Source of the DNA: Galeopsis tetrahit
Taxonomy: Eukaryota > Streptophyta > Magnoliopsida > Lamiales > Lamiaceae
DNA length: 64,000 bases
Direction of reading: 5' to 3'
NCBI GenBank assembly: GCA_963675135.1
Contig: OY776119.1
Coordinates: 38,811,198 to 38,875,197 of the forward strand
Program-made: the position numbers and the translations under genes
Notes under the pieces: model-generated
The model's database searches: none
Seen by the model: only the letters and a program-made list of their open reading frames with translations
Told to the model about the DNA's origin: nothing
In this document: one piece after another, positions 10,741 to 20,992 of the stretch
How the letters are laid out: each line of letters starts with the position of its first letter
How positions within the stretch are numbered: position 1 is the stretch's first letter

Positions 10741-10753
10741 CTCTAAGATACCA
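10741..10753 (-). promoter_or_regulatory. primer binding site of copia D
   Basis: TGGTATCTTAGAG on the minus strand directly abuts the LTR end. It is a degenerate form of the initiator-Met site TGGTATCAGAGC. Confidence 0.65.
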
Positions 10754-10910
10754 TGTTGATGATTAACACTAACAAGAATTTTAAAACTGAGAAAATAAAT
10801 TGTAAAGTTGAATTAAAAGTGTCACGTTTGTGGTGTGACTACTTATATATAGAGTTGGATGTGTAACTCCTACTATACAAGCTTGGAGGTTAAATAACCT
10901 CTTCTAACTG
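10754..10910 (-). repeat. short 5' LTR of copia D
   Basis: Inner end is minus ...ATCATCAACA at 10754. The outer edge (about 10910, minus GTTAGAAGAGG) is approximate because the first base of the expected TG has changed. A TATA-like CTATATATAAG is on the minus strand near 10858-10846. Confidence 0.55.
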
Positions 10911-12530
10911 ATTCCTTTCTAAAATGTAGCGGCTGTCTCCCGAAAGCTTCCATTTCCAACAATCTGCGTTGAGTTCCTGCAAAGAAGTATTCTCCAAAGA
11001 AAGCAGTAGTTGTTGTAATGAATTTTCTTCCCAAACATACAAGTTACGCCCCCACTTTAATTCCCATTGCCAATTACCGTTTACCCAAACACCTAATTCA
11101 CTAATAGAATACAATATTATGGCAAAAGATTCACACAAATTCACACCATTTACCCAAATATCTTCCAAAATAATAAGTAAGACTCCCATCCCCCAAATTT
11201 TTAACCAAATTAGCATCAAACCAATTACATGTTGGCCTGGTTTGAAAAGAATATACCTAAAAGAGTTTTCCACCAATTTGACTCATAGTTTCTAGCAGCT
11301 CTGCCCATTGTTCCTACAGCCGAACCTATCCTGTATTTGGATTCGAGGATCCTAACCCAATTTGAATCGGGTTCAGCCTGGATTCTCCATGCCCATCTAC
11401 AAAGGAGAGACAGACTGAATGAATCCAAATTTTTAACTTCGAGCCCACCTCCCGCCTTTGAGTTGCAGATATCCTTCCAAGAAACCCAATGGAATGCATG
11501 ATGAATTCGCACGCACCCCCCCGTTGCCCCAAAGAAAATTTCTTTAGAGCTTGGAGAGTTCATCCATGGTTTGTTTTAGGAAGCGATAAAAGGATAAATA
11601 ATAGATGGATAGCGAATTCAGTACCGCGTTGAGAAGCACGATTCTGCCTCCAAATGAAATTTGACGATCCTCCCACAATTTCAACCTGTTCTGAACTTTC
11701 TTAATTATAATCTGTGGTGGTTGTGGCCTACCTAAAAACCAAGGAAATTCATAGGAAAGAAACCCACGCTACATCCCAGGAAAGTTCATCCATTTCAATT
11801 TGCAAATTACCATCTACGTTCACACCGAAATGACTGCATTTGTTGTAGTTAATCTTCAGCCCTAAGAGTAGCTCAAAATTTACTAAAATGCTTTTCAATG
11901 CCCAAATGTTCTTTGTCGATGCCTCGCCCATAAGGATGGTATCTTCTGCATATTGTAGATGGGTGACTGACACTTGATTCCGACCTACCAAAGCTGCGAC
12001 AAATAGCCCGGTAGTCGAGGCCTTATTAATCAATATACTAAGGCCCTCGACTGCAATAATTAACAACAGGGGAGAGAGTGGATCCCCTTATCTCAAACCG
12101 CGCTCAAGCTTGAACTCTTTCAAAGGGCTTCCATTCACAAGGACGGAGGCGGATCCGTAGTGACACATTCCATGATCCATTTACACCATGTAAGATCAAA
12201 CCCCATTGCTTTCATCATATCCCTAAAAAAACCCCCAATTTACCGAATCAAAGGCCTTTGCAAAATCAATTTTAAAGAGGCCGTCTTTTGAGCTTCTTCA
12301 TTTTGGCCTCGTCAATAACCTCATTAAGGATGAGCACGCTGTCTAAAATCTGCCTTCCATGGATAAATGTTGTTTGGTTCTCAGAAATTACCTTCCCAAT
12401 TATACCAGCGAGTCGTCGAGCAAGAACTTTGGCAATCACTTACCTTCCCAACTACTGATCATGGAAATTGGACGGAAGTCCCCCATATTAGTGGGTTGTT
12501 GTTTCTTTGGAATTAGTATATTCATTTTTT
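10911..12530 (-). pseudogene. LINE (L1-type non-LTR) reverse transcriptase remnant
   Basis: Minus-strand reading from the right: LIPKKQQPTNMGDFRPISM (about 12510-12455), then F..GRQ-like and VLNEVIDEAK-like text, GDPLSPLLLIIAVEGLSIL (about 12090-12030), HLQYAEDTILMGEA (variant of the YADD catalytic box, about 11965), LGLKINYNKC, and the C-terminal GGCVRIHHAFHWVSWKDIC...GGLEVKNLDSFSLSLLCRWAWR. It ends with WELKWGRNLYVWEEN and DCWKWKLSGD just before the copia D LTR. Frames shift several times. It is 5'-truncated near 12530, as is usual for LINEs, and interrupted by copia D at the other end. Confidence 0.88.
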
Positions 12531-13831
12531 CTTTGCATTTTAATACACAACCTTTTTCACTTTTTCAATTAGATGCACCAATATATTTTTCGTCCAATTT
12601 TAATTTAACTTGGCACAGAAAACGATGAATTCTTTACGTTGTCGGCACGTACACTATATACTAATAAATTTTGAAAAGACACATATTTTTTAAAAATGTT
12701 TTACATAATTAAATTGCACACCGAATCCATCAATATCTTATTTGATTTACGACAAAATTTGTTATCTTTACGCTTTGATATTATGGGTATTGATTTGGTG
12801 TTTTCTATCTCAAAGCTCTTTTATCTTCTACACAAATGTCATATCGATATAATTTTATTAAAAAAAGAAAAAAATCAAATCAAGATGTTCTGCAAAACAA
12901 AAAAAAATCATATAATCATATTTAATCTTCTAATGTGCATTAATGTGCTTTGTAATTTTTTTCTAATCACACAAATTGTGCATTAATCATAATCATATTT
13001 ATTCCTCTACTGTCTTAAATTTTTTCCTTTGTTATATATGTTGCCTTTTTTTTAATCACATAGAAACATTTTTTCGTATGTTATGATCCCTTTTTTTTTT
13101 TCCTAATCACACACAACATGACGAATTCGCGATTTTAGGGTGCCATGTCGAATTAAAATTGACCGAAAAATATATCGATATGTGCATCAAATTGCAAAGA
13201 AAAAAAGAATATGTTGTAACTCAATTATGAATTTTATTTTTTTTGCAATAAACCCTTATAAAAATTAATGACTGAAATAACAAAATTAAAAGTATAGCTG
13301 AGAAAACACGAACAAACACAAGACATTTAATGAAATTTGTGAGGGGTGAAACCCCAATTTAGTTATTCTTATTCAATAACACCGCCATTAAGAGGACAAC
13401 AAACACACTGAATCAAACATGAGTCCTTATATTTATTCACGTGACACCATTAAGAAGAACACAACAAATTAAGACACTAGCTTCTAATTCAAACAAACAC
13501 ATGGACTCAATAACAACCGAAGGACCATAACAACATTTGAAAGGTAGAACCATCACAATGCATAAGGTGAGAGATATGCTTCTAGAAAAGCTCAACGTCT
13601 GCTGGTCCAATGTGCTGCCCACCTTATCCTTCAGGGTGATGGTTTTACATACGTTTCCCCCTGCATTATTTAACACATAAACTTAACAAAATTGTAAGCT
13701 AATAACATCAACAAAGCTCTATATATATTCAACATATGTACATGGCTCTCCCAACAATAACTGCATCAACTAACATGAGAGCTAGAGTAATTAATACATT
13801 TTCAAAATATAAAATATTCAATTCAACAATT
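12531..13831. other. AT-rich non-coding stretch; possible second exon of the copy-2 gene
   Basis: Mostly low-complexity AT sequence without recognisable genes. On the minus strand a splice-acceptor-like tgcag ends at 13661. Used with the donor at 13852 it would add only a few codons before a stop (13647-13645), giving a 21-residue peptide. Another frame stays open from about 13676 to 13437 but has no family I recognise. Confidence 0.4.
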
Positions 13832-14577
13832 GGACGAAAAAAACAGACTTACTTGTTTGGAAAAAGGAGTAAAACCAAAAGGACAAGGCCGAAAGCAAAC
13901 ATAGTTGCGATAAGAAGTATGTGTTGTTGAGTGGTGTAGGTATGAGCAGAGAGCAGAGTGAGGTGAGTGAAAGGATGGATGGTGGAAAGTTAATTATATA
14001 GGAGAAAACAGCCCTTGCCAAACATCTGATGTGGAACAGTGCATGCCTTTTCCTTGCCAGGCATCTTTTATGGAGACGTCTGTCGAAAATTCCACATGCA
14101 ACTTGCCACGCATCTTGTGTTAACCAGGCCCGTCTAATAAATTTATTTAATGAAGGGAGCTGGGAGTTCAATCCATTTAATGCTCCAACTGCATGTTCAC
14201 CCACTTCATTTATGTTGCTAAAGCGTTTCAGCGCATCTGTATCAACTCGAGTCGAGCCAACCAGAAAAAACACTTGGAGTTTGGGTTAAAAATATTGGGG
14301 GAAATTGAGAATGTTTTGAAGAAAATTCATCTTCATCTAAACAACATATATGTTTTGAGAATGAAGTGAATTACTAAAATTGAAGTTTATTATCACATTT
14401 ATTCATTTTGGATAAAATTAGAGTTTGAAGGGTACGTAATTGAAAATGAAATGAGATAGATTGAGATCGTGAGTATAGAGAGTACATTGTGAGTATAGAG
14501 AGTACATTTTAGAGGTGAAAAATGAAGAAATAGTGTTGTGGCAAACATACTCTACAACAACATGTATTTATTTGTAA
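13832..14577 (-). repeat. duplicated promoter/first-exon segment, copy 2
   Basis: Second copy of 7656-8397, same orientation, about 6 kb away. It carries a private 20-bp tandem duplication (tgtgagtatagagagtacat) near 14467-14507. Flanks differ from copy 1 on both sides: putative intron sequence on the left, AT-rich DNA on the right instead of copia D. Confidence 0.85.
13853..13902 (-). CDS. candidate first coding exon, signal-peptide-like, copy 2
   Basis: Same 50-bp exon as copy 1: ATG at 13902-13900, hydrophobic MFAFGLVLLVLLLFPN, donor GTAAGT starting 13852, TATA box at 14002-13991. Here the intron is not interrupted and an acceptor is available at 13661, but joining them gives only a 21-residue product. 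Either the true second exon is elsewhere, or this is a tiny secreted peptide, or the gene is dead. Confidence 0.35.
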
Positions 14578-15138
14578 AAAAGTTAATATTTTAATAATTC
14601 AAATAGAGGTTGGTATTTTTTTATATTCAATTGCTAAATAAATATGGTGTCTATGTCAAACGGTTTTATTTTGTGTCGATCCAGGTTAGATTTTAAATTT
14701 CAATTAACAATAAATTTCAAAACGGTTATAACTAGTACTCCATATTAAATTGGTAGTGGACTATGAGATGTGATAGAAAGTGAAAAGGTAGAGAGTAGGA
14801 GAAAGGGTAGGTATTGTTAAGTGTGGTGGAGTAGTTTTTTTTTTTTTGTTAAAAGTAACTAAATATGTAACTTTTGATGAGATACCTAAAATAACAAAAT
14901 GGATAACTATATTGGGTGAAAAAAATATTAATTAAAAAAACCAGTTAAATTATAGGAGGAAAAAAAAAGGAGAGAAAATTAAAAAAGGCACCCATTTTCT
15001 TCCTTGGTAAACCGCTCCACTTTCATGCATATATATATATATATATATATGTGGGCGCTCAATTTTCATCCTTGCCCTCCATATATTTTACAACCTTTCT
15101 TTTTTTCTTTCAACGACAACCCCGGCCAAACAGAAACA
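14578..15138. other. upstream region of the first WEX-like gene
   Basis: AT-rich, no ORF of note until the gene. An (AT)n run at about 15029-15051 lies about 90 bp before the start codon and could serve as TATA region. A T-run is at 14836-14848. Confidence 0.5.
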
Positions 15139-15714
15139 ATGCGGATACCAAGCAGAATTAGGGCGCACCCGGAGATAGAGGACGAGATTGAGCATATCTA
15201 CGAAGTTACTTTCGTCGATAACGGCCGCCAAACACTAGTCTTGACTACCCTCACGATGGACCCTGACGCCGTCACACAATGGATCGACGACGTCAACGTC
15301 AACGTCAACGTAAATACTCGTCTCCGCCACATCGGCTTCGAATACGAGTTCGACAACCACAACAAGTGCATCGGCACCTTGCAGTTGTGCGTCGGAAGGT
15401 GCTGCCTCATCTTCCAGCTCCCTCGTGCACCTCTCCCGCCCTCACTCGACGAATTCCTGGGCGACCCGAACAACGCTTTCGTGGGCATCCACATATTATC
15501 CAAGATGGAGATGTTGAGGAGACAGTGTCCCTTTGACGCCTCGCCCGTGCAGTGCATCGATTTGCACCACCTCTCGCCGCTGCCTCGTCTTCCATCTTCG
15601 ATTGTCGAAACGGACTGGGCTTGCCCTATGAAACTCTCTGATCACCAAGTGCACTATGCTTCTCTCGATGTTTTCTTTAATCTTCAAATCGCAAGGTGCT
15701 TCTGGAAAATTTAA
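15139..15714 (+). CDS. WRN/WEX-like 3'-5' exonuclease domain protein (paralog 1), active site degenerate
   Basis: 191 residues, single exon. The fold signature is RHIGFEYEF (about 63-71), IGTLQLCVGRCCLIFQL (78-94), PPSLDEFLGDPNNAFVGIHI (100-119), LRRQCPF and HYASLDVFFNLQ (172-183), matching plant Werner-exonuclease-like proteins. In the DEDDy family exo I is D-x-E: here it is E68-Y-E70. The exo II aspartate position is not acidic in the usual place. Exo III keeps Y173 and D177. Catalysis is therefore doubtful. Start chosen at 15139 because the paralog at 20117 begins in the same context (gaaacaATG, then a matching S-S/R-I start); an in-frame upstream ATG at 15004 would add (IY)n-like junk encoded by the AT repeat. 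Residues 52-59 are VNVNVNVN, from a hexamer repeat. Confidence 0.8.
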   Translation: MRIPSRIRAHPEIEDEIEHIYEVTFVDNGRQTLVLTTLTMDPDAVTQWIDDVNVNVNVNTRLRHIGFEYEFDNHNKCIGTLQLCVGRCCLIFQLPRAPLPPSLDEFLGDPNNAFVGIHILSKMEMLRRQCPFDASPVQCIDLHHLSPLPRLPSSIVETDWACPMKLSDHQVHYASLDVFFNLQIARCFWKI

Positions 15715-16181
15715 TAGTTTCATCACTTTACTCATGTATGCCATGGATATATCAACACTTGCTTAGTTTTCTTTGAATCTTGAGATATTCTTGCTGTTTT
15801 CTTTAGCAAATTTAACTCGATCAAATATTCATATATATATATATATATTCACGCGGATCTTTAATTATTTGGGTAATAATATTATAATATTAGGAATTAA
15901 ATTATTTCACTTTTTTATCATTAGTAAAAAAAAAAAAAAACCTTTGCTTATATATATATTCATAATACGCTTAATTTCTATTTTCGGTTTAGAATAGAAT
16001 GCTACGGATTAGTAACTGAAAATTCTGTTAATTTAGTGGTTGTATCATCGATCAATTACTCATGCCAATTGCTTAGCATAAAATGTGTTTTCACACTGAA
16101 CCATTGCACGAATCAAGTCCATTTCTATGATGCAAGCATGCATCTACCATTTCTATTAGATAGGCTTTAGAACAATTTGCA
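15715..16181. other. downstream region of WEX-like paralog 1
   Basis: AT-rich with (AT)n near 15833-15850 and an A-run near 15926-15940. No gene seen. Confidence 0.5.
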
Positions 16182-16190
16182 ATTTTTGGA

Positions 16191-17752
16191 GAGAAAAAAA
16201 TTATTTACGTCCCGTAACTTTTACCTTTTTTGAAAAACGTCCCAAAATAGTTAAAATTTTAATTTACGTCCCATAACTTTTTCAATTGCTTAATTTACGT
16301 CCAATTTTCACTAGAAATCCCCAAATTTATGTAAATGGGATGTAAATTGAGCAATTATAGAAGTTATGGGACGAAAATTAAAATTTTAATTAAAATGGGA
16401 CGTTATGCGAAAAAGATAAAAATATTCAACAAATAAAATTAATGTAATTTATGTTATACAATCAAATAAAAAAATAATTCATAAATAATATTTTAAAAAA
16501 TATGAAAATAAACTTAGAATAATATTTAAATAAGTAAATGATTTCTCATAATATGAAAAAAAATATAATATGAAAAAAAAACCCATGTATAATTCACTTT
16601 GTGTAATACTTAGATAAATTTTTATATTTATTTGATTACTTTAAAATAAATAAATAATTTTATAATACTTATATTGTAATTATAATTTTTTTCTAATTAG
16701 GTAAGTTAATAATTTTTCTAATAATGAATTAGGTAAGTTAATTGATTTTTATAATAATTAATTAATTTAAGAATAAAGGAATTATTATTTTTATATTAAA
16801 ATAAGTTAATTTATGAATAAATGAATTATTTTTTTATTTGATTGTATAACATAAATAACATTAATTTTATAGTGAATTGTACACTTTTTTTTATCTTTTT
16901 TGTACAACATTAATGGATTAACAACGAGTAGAAACTAAAAATAGAACAAAAGCATACTTTATCATCAATTAACTTTTCTAGCTTTCGTTCGTGTTTTTAA
17001 CTTTGTTGAAACTTTGTTTATTTTATAGTACAACAAAAGTCATACCAATGATGTAGAATTACAATGCTAATTTGGTTCGTAGGATTAATCAAGGTATAAA
17101 ATATAGTTCGACATATTTTCACGCTTATTAGTTGACACAAATCTAAGTTGGATCAGTTTTTCAAAAATAATTATTCCTTTACTCCGTGAGATCTTAATTA
17201 TTTGTCTCAGAAGGTGATGAGATGATAATTAAAGAAAATGAATATACACCATCTTCTATTTAGAGATAAACTGAATAAACACACCCTCCAGTAATTTATC
17301 ATACAAACTTTATAAAATTATAATTCATCGATTCAAGCATAAATATAACAATTATGACTAATAAAATCCTATCTAGTGATTCAAACTAAATCATAGTATT
17401 TCAATCATATCTAGTGAACCAAGCTAAACCATTGTAATTTATGAATAATTATTTTTTTATTTGATTGTATAACATAAATTACATTAATTTTATAGTGAAT
17501 TATACATATTTGTTGAATATTTTTATCTTTTTCGCATAACGTCCCATTTTAATTAAAATTTTAATTTACGTCCCATAATTTCTATAATTGCTCAATTTAC
17601 GTCCCATTTACATAAATTTGGGGATTTTTAGTGAAAATTGGACGTAAATTAAGCAATTGAAAAAGTTATGGGACGTAAATTAAAATTTTTAACTATTTTG
17701 GGACGTTTTTCAAAAAAGGTAAATGTTACGGGACGTAAATAATTTTTTTCTC
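16191..17752. mobile_element. non-autonomous Mutator-like element with about 300-bp inverted repeats
   Basis: The two ends are inverted copies starting gagaaaaaaattatttacgt, and similarity continues for about 300 bp (to about 16487 and from about 17440). The flanks 16182-16190 and 17753-17761 are identical 9-mers, atttttgga. Long inverted repeats with a 9-bp duplication are the Mutator superfamily signature. The interior is AT-rich, with no transposase ORF. Each arm is itself partly palindromic (acgtcccataact... against ...agttatgggacg). One arm has a 14-15 bp indel, so the copy is not brand new. Confidence 0.9.
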
Positions 17753-17761
17753 ATTTTTGGA

Positions 17762-18660
17762 AGATATACTTAATTTTTTAAAGAATTTGTAGCTAGCTTT
17801 CATATTACTTTTACCCACTTCTGCAAATATTGATTTTAAAGGTAGGTGTACTATATGACACAAAACGCTAAATTCTGTCAATACAGTTTCTCTAGCTAAA
17901 GCTAAAACTCTTTAATCACAAAAATTGACTTTTAGTGATGGGTGCTAGCATCATTTCTCAATTTCATACACTTAGAGAATAATAATAAAATAATTTTTTC
18001 TACTATTAAGGTGTTTTTTTTTTTTTTTTTTGTGTGTGTGTTTTGGGTGGTTTAAAAAATTGGCTTTTAAATCCGGCCATTTGAATAGTAATATACGTGT
18101 TTATTAATTCTTTTAGGTTTTTGAGTAGTAGATGATTTGAGACTTTATGTCAAATCGCTATGTAAAATTAAATTTATGTCAAACAAAAATTAGTGAGTTT
18201 GAGTGATTTTTTAAAATCGATTTTTAAATCTCGATGATTATTAAAATTAAAAGTAAACATCACCTAAAGACCAATTTTCTTTGTGAATATTTTTATATAA
18301 AGTGATTAGCAAAAAATAATATACACGTCATAATTAAGCTTGACATTTATCAATTTTGGATGTTCCATCATAAGTTTTCAATTGTCTTAAATGATAAAAT
18401 TTACTATCTCTCTCTATAGTCTTCGATCTTCTTCCTACCTCTATTTACCTGATCAACTAAACCACTACACATTATATACTGTATTCTTTAATCTTCGTTC
18501 AAAAGCAAAGAGGAATCTTATGACCTAACAAAAGGAGTATAAGTTTTTTTTTTTTTTGACAGAACAAAAGGAGTTTAAGTTACAAATGGTTAAAAACAAA
18601 GTATGTATTTCAAAATTGGCTAAATGAAAACTTGGTACATAAGTTTTAAGCATGTAACTA
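17762..18660. other. non-coding AT-rich spacer
   Basis: No gene recognised. Homopolymer T runs at about 18013-18031 and 18544-18558. Confidence 0.5.
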
Positions 18661-19553
18661 ATACTCTCTCGTCTCATTATTATTTGAACATTTGCCAAAA
18701 ATGTCCATCTTATTATGAATTGAACATTTTCTTATTTGAAAAAAGTAATTTTTTTCTCATTTAAAAAACTCCCTCAAACATTTTTTATTTATACCATATG
18801 TCATTACTTTTCACACACTAATTAAAGATTCTCTCTACAATAAAATTGAATGTCTCATTATATCACTCCTAAAAAAAGTCATTTATCACCTTTAATACCA
18901 ATAAACAATTCTTACATTGAACCTCGTGCAAACAATAAATGTTCAATTAATATACTCGATACAACATCTTTTCTTCCCATGTCACTAACGGTTCAACTCC
19001 TCCAAGGCCAGACAATGGAATTGCGCAACCCATTTTCATCTAACACATTGCTTAGAGGTAATTCATTAAAATATGTCTTGGAATGCTTATGGTGTTGCAT
19101 CGTGTGGCACATTTGGAGAGCGAGGAATAAAAAACTAGTGTTTGCAAACGAAGAGATTAAGCCAGAGCAAATGTTTTGACGATATTCGAGTTATGATGTG
19201 GGATTTATTTATCCAGTTACAAATTCTACATTAAATTCTAGGCTTATATGTGTGCAACATAGCTGATCACATACCCTTTATTTTCCCTATGTAACTTCAG
19301 TTTGTTACCTTTTGAGTACCCTATGTAATACTTTTGGTTAATATAATTTTTTCCGTTCAATTTTTTTATACACAAAATTCCATTACTTTTTAGCCGCCCC
19401 CGGCCCCCCACACACAACTCAACTTATTTTTTTACTTCATATAAAATGATTTACAAAATTAATTACCTCTAAAAATAAATATAATTATTATTACACTTTC
19501 TTAATATGTGTGTTCATCTATCTATAAAATCTATTACGAGAGGAAGTATATAT
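18661..19553. repeat. possible Stowaway-like end sequences around a LINE tail
   Basis: The left edge tactctctcgtctcat and the reverse complement of the right edge (tacttcctctcgtaat) resemble each other and the common plant Stowaway terminus. TA-type flanks are present, but sequence is AT-rich and the match is short, so this is tentative. Confidence 0.25.
19060..19350 (+). pseudogene. LINE 3' end fragment
   Basis: The plus strand reads VLECLWCCIVWHIWRARNKKLVF, then in a shifted frame FDDIRVMMWDLF, the usual C-terminal text of plant LINE ORF2. A 3' UTR-like 'gtaccctatgtaatacttttggttaatata' style tail follows (about 19315-19350). Strongly 5'-truncated. Confidence 0.6.
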
Positions 19554-20045
19554 TACGTACCCATGCAAAAGAAAATATATTGAATAATTAATAGACAGTC
19601 AAATATATATATATATATATATATAAACATATATATGTGCAATTTTAATATGAAACCAGATGGTGATCGAGTTTCTTATGGAACCAACAACAACTTGCAT
19701 AAAATATTTGTACTTCCATAAAAAAAAAAAAAAAAAAAAAAAACTCATTGTTAGTTTCTATATCATTAATTTATAAATGCATATCAATTGGTTATAGAGT
19801 ATAATTTTTAATGGGTCTTATAACTTTTCACCTTTTGGCAAAAGGTCCCAAAAAGGTTAATTAAATGAATTTAGTCCCGATATTTTGATTAAGGCCCCAA
19901 AATTGCAAAAAAGAATCTAAAGAAGTGTCGTTGTGGAAGATACCCTCATTTTCTTCCGTCGGAAACCGCCCCCTCTCTGATATATATAAGGATAATTCTC
20001 AAATTCAATTTTGATCCTTTATATACCATAGAACTAGAAACCGTA

Positions 20046-20048
<3 letters not shown>
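19351..20048. other. spacer and promoter region of WEX-like paralog 2
   Basis: Holds an (AT)n run (about 19603-19624), an A-run (19719-19742) and a MULE-end-like stretch (about 19810-19910, gggtcttataacttttcacc...). A TATA box lies at 19981-19990. Confidence 0.5.
19981..19990 (+). promoter_or_regulatory. TATA box of WEX-like paralog 2
   Basis: tatatataag, 127 bp before the start codon and upstream of a TC-rich leader, a normal plant core-promoter layout. Confidence 0.5.

Positions 20049-20098
<50 letters not shown>
20049..20098 (+). repeat. (TC)25 microsatellite in the 5' UTR
   Basis: Twenty-five uninterrupted TC units between the TATA box and the start codon of WEX-like paralog 2. CT-rich leaders are common in plant genes, and length polymorphism is likely. 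Confidence 0.95.
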
Positions 20099-20101
<3 letters not shown>

Positions 20102-20116
20102 TCCCAAACGGAAACA

Positions 20117-20683
20117 ATGAATATATCAAGCAGCATTAAAGCCCACCCCGTGGAAGAAGGCGCAATGGAGGAGTATTTCTACAACGTTAAGGTCCTCGAC
20201 AAAACAATCTTCACCACCGTCACACAGCACCCAGTCGCCGTCACACGGTGGATCAACGCTGTCAGCGCCGTCAAAGAAAATACTGTTGTCCGCTGCGTCG
20301 GATTGGAAATCGAGTTCGACGACCACATCAACCGTATCGGCACGTTGCAGTTGTGCGTTGGAAGCTGCTGCCTCATCTTCCAGCTCCCTGAGTCGGATAC
20401 ACCTCTCCCCCCGTCCCTTGGCAGATTTCTCGTCAACCAGAACAACTGTTTCATCGGCGTCGACATTGAAGCCAAGCTGGATCAGTTGTTTAAACAATGC
20501 CCCTATGAAAAGACCCCTGTCAGGTGCGTGGATTTATTCCTTTCGCCGGTGCAACGTACTTCAGCTGAGATAGTGGAAGATGACTGGGGTCGCCGTACGA
20601 GGCTCTCACTTCACCAAGTGCTCTTTGCTTGTGTTGATGCTTTCTTCCATTTTTACGCCTCAACGGTCTGGAACATCATTTAA
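20117..20683 (+). CDS. WRN/WEX-like 3'-5' exonuclease domain protein (paralog 2), active site degenerate
   Basis: 188 residues, single exon, clear paralog of 15139-15714. Core: CVGLEIEFDDHINRIGTLQL (60-79), CVGSCCLIFQL (80-90), PPSLGRFLVNQNNCFIGVDI (98-117), LFKQCPY, CVDLFLSP and HQVLFACVDAFFHF (166-179). Exo I is E64-I-E66 instead of D-x-E. The usual exo II aspartate position appears to be a lysine (IEAKL). Exo III has phenylalanine for tyrosine but keeps D174. Three of the usual catalytic features are therefore altered, suggesting a nucleic-acid-binding or regulatory role rather than a nuclease. It has a TATA box and a TC-rich leader and an intact frame, so it may be expressed. Confidence 0.8.
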   Translation: MNISSSIKAHPVEEGAMEEYFYNVKVLDKTIFTTVTQHPVAVTRWINAVSAVKENTVVRCVGLEIEFDDHINRIGTLQLCVGSCCLIFQLPESDTPLPPSLGRFLVNQNNCFIGVDIEAKLDQLFKQCPYEKTPVRCVDLFLSPVQRTSAEIVEDDWGRRTRLSLHQVLFACVDAFFHFYASTVWNII

Positions 20684-20840
20684 TTTCATCCATTCATGCA
20701 CGCTATGGATCTTGTCACATATAACCTTACTTTTCTTTGAATCTTTAAACATTCTTGCTATTTTTCTTTGGATCTTTACATATTAATTGTTTGGCTATGT
20801 TTATTCGTATATGATTATGCTTTCTATTTTCAGTTGGTTC

Positions 20841-20992
20841 TACAAAAAATGTCTTGATTAGTGACCAACGTTTTGAGACATTAGGACTGAAAACTGTCTC
20901 AAAATTCGTAATTTTTTTAAATTGATCTCAAATCAGTCTTTATTTGAGACATTGATCTCAAAACATTGGCCTCTAATCAAGGCATTTTTGTG
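20841..20992. mobile_element. about 150-bp MITE, possibly CACTA-like
   Basis: tacaaaaaatgtcttgatta at the left and ctctaatcaaggcatttttg at the right are inverted copies, and the similarity extends inward through gaccaacgttttgagaca. The termini recall the CACTACAAAAA end of CACTA elements, but the first bases have changed and no target duplication is convincing. Confidence 0.6.

Larger units (their letters stand above)
8398..10910 (-). mobile_element. Ty1/copia element D, 3'-truncated
   Basis: Order on the minus strand: short 5' LTR (10910-10754), primer site abutting it, gag, zinc knuckle, protease, then integrase cut off at 8398. RT, RNase H and the 3' LTR are missing. The left edge coincides exactly with the start of the duplicated segment copy 1, so a deletion or recombination joined them. 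It sits inside a LINE remnant. Many in-frame stops make it old. Confidence 0.85.

Noticed and set aside
15004..15138. Upstream in-frame extension of WEX-like paralog 1
   Set aside because: Encoded by an (AT)n repeat and absent from paralog 2, whose start aligns with 15139.
15198..15744. Minus-strand and other-frame ORFs over both WEX-like genes
   Set aside because: Shadows of GC-rich coding sequence; no motifs, and not conserved between the paralogs.
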